Assembly (NCBI GenBank): GCA_929200335.1
Contig: CAKMZG010000052.1
Span: forward strand, 1-14,364
DNA length: 14,364 nt
Reading direction: 5' to 3'
From: an uncultured Alphaproteobacteria bacterium
GTDB lineage: Bacteria > Pseudomonadota > Alphaproteobacteria > Rhizobiales > Rhizobiaceae
The notes under the pieces were generated by a model. That model was not told the origin of the DNA. It saw only the letters and a program-made list of their open reading frames with translations, and ran no database searches. Made by a program: the position numbers and the translations under genes. Positions 13,463 through 14,364 of this stretch are shown here, in pieces (the stretch's first letter is position 1; every line of letters starts with the position of its first letter).

Positions 13463-14353
13463 ATGGTTGATAATAAACCTAAACAACGTCTTGGTCGTGG
13501 ACTAGCAGCTCTTATCGGTGATATGGACCAACCACAAAGCGATGCACCAGCACCCGCTGCTGAAATTCGCTCCGATCGCCTAGTACCCATTGAGCTTATT
13601 AAACCAAATCCAAATAACCCACGTCGCCAGTTTTCAGCTGACAGTCTAAATGAACTCGCAGCCTCAATTAAAGAACATGGTGTAGTTCAACCTATTTTAG
13701 TTCGCCCTAGCCAGAATAATGCAGACAATCAACATTATGAACTCATTGCTGGTGAGCGCCGCTGGCGTGCTGCCCAAAAGGCTGGCGTACATGAAATTCC
13801 TGTTGTAATTAGAGAAGTTGAAGATAAACAGGCTCTTGAATTAGCAATTATCGAAAATGTTCAACGTGCCGATCTTAATCAGATTGAAGAAGCTCTTGGC
13901 TATCAACAATTAATCGATGAATATAAATATGATCAAAGCGAATTAGCTGGCATCATTGGTAAAAGCCGCCCCCATGTGGCTAATACTTTACGTCTATTAA
14001 AATTGCCACCAAAAGTACAAAAAATGTTAGCAGATGGGCTTATCAGTGCTGGTCATGCAAGAACCCTTGTAGGTGCTGAGAACGCGGAAGAAATTGCTCA
14101 AAAAATCATTGATGAAGGTCTATCTGTTCGTCAAGCAGAAACGCTTCTTCAACAAGGCAATACTACATCTAAAAAATCAAATAATCCTCAAAGTAAAGAT
14201 GCAAATACTGTAGCCTTAGAACAGCAGCTAAGCGAAATGTTGGGTTTAAAAGTTTCCATATCTCACAAGGCATCAGGCAAGGGTAATATAAAAATAGACT
14301 ATAAAACGCTTGAGCAGTTAGATGACATTTGTGAAAGAATAAAATCCAAATAA
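13463..14353 (+). CDS. parB: Chromosome partitioning protein ParB (Spo0J type, parS-binding CTPase)
   Basis: Binds parS, closes as a CTP-dependent sliding clamp, spreads along DNA and stimulates ParA. Its 296 residues contain all expected parts in order. The N-terminal ParA-stimulating peptide is KQRLGRGLAALIGD (7-20). The ParB/Srx-like CTPase domain includes NPNNPRRQF (49-57), HGVVQPILVRP (72-82) and the nucleotide-binding GERRWRAA (97-104), then ENVQRADLN (131-139). The helix-turn-helix that reads parS is at about 156-180 (QSELAGIIGKSRPHVANTL). A polar linker (about 232-250) leads to the C-terminal dimerisation domain. The start ATG 13463 has TGGAG at 13451-13455. The three perfect parS sites to the left are its predicted targets. 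TATAAT at 13438-13443 lacks a good -35, so co-transcription with parA is the simplest view. Confidence 0.96.
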   Translation: MVDNKPKQRLGRGLAALIGDMDQPQSDAPAPAAEIRSDRLVPIELIKPNPNNPRRQFSADSLNELAASIKEHGVVQPILVRPSQNNADNQHYELIAGERRWRAAQKAGVHEIPVVIREVEDKQALELAIIENVQRADLNQIEEALGYQQLIDEYKYDQSELAGIIGKSRPHVANTLRLLKLPPKVQKMLADGLISAGHARTLVGAENAEEIAQKIIDEGLSVRQAETLLQQGNTTSKKSNNPQSKDANTVALEQQLSEMLGLKVSISHKASGKGNIKIDYKTLEQLDDICERIKSK

Positions 14354-14364
14354 ATCAATGATTT

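Overview
The window is ordinary, mostly housekeeping chromosome from an alphaproteobacterium. It is AT-rich by eye. Placement rests on the order mnmE-mnmG-rsmG-parA-parB, on perfect TGTTTCACGTGAAACA parS sites (one inside the start of rsmG, where it encodes the residues VSRET), and on the protein sequences. I would lean towards a low-GC member or relative of the Hyphomicrobiales (Rhizobiales), but I cannot place it more finely.

Left part (1-2034). The first 361 bases hold the end of an unrecognised gene. It is split across two frames at a run of six A, so it is probably a decayed or frameshifted gene. Next is betC, a cytoplasmic choline-sulfatase with an intact formylglycine-type active-site motif. 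It would release choline and sulfate from choline-O-sulfate.

Transport block (2204-6293). Four co-directional genes make a complete putrescine-type ABC importer: a periplasmic binding protein (potF), an ATPase (potG) and two permeases (potH, potI). A strong intrinsic terminator lies between potF and potG. It probably makes the binding protein more abundant than the membrane parts. potH and potI overlap by 4 bases.

Middle (6290-8417). A long minus-strand gene encodes a YyaL/SSP411-type protein, with an N-terminal thioredoxin-like CxxC domain and a C-terminal alpha/alpha-barrel. It converges on potI with overlapping stop codons. Its short divergent promoter region with mnmE contains two inverted repeats and GANTC sites.

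Right part (8418-14353). mnmE and mnmG encode the two subunits of the enzyme that modifies the wobble uridine of several tRNAs. rsmG encodes a 16S rRNA methyltransferase. parA and parB encode the chromosome segregation ATPase and the centromere-binding CTPase. Three perfect parS sites lie at about 2 kb intervals left of parAB: inside the thioredoxin-domain gene, between mnmE and mnmG, and inside rsmG. This stretch therefore acts as the centromere-like region of the chromosome and is probably close to the replication origin, although no origin is visible.

I found no tRNA, rRNA, CRISPR array, insertion sequence or prophage, and no sign of an undescribed multi-gene system. The most notable features are the parS cluster embedded in coding sequence, the terminator inside the transport operon, and the broken gene at the left edge.
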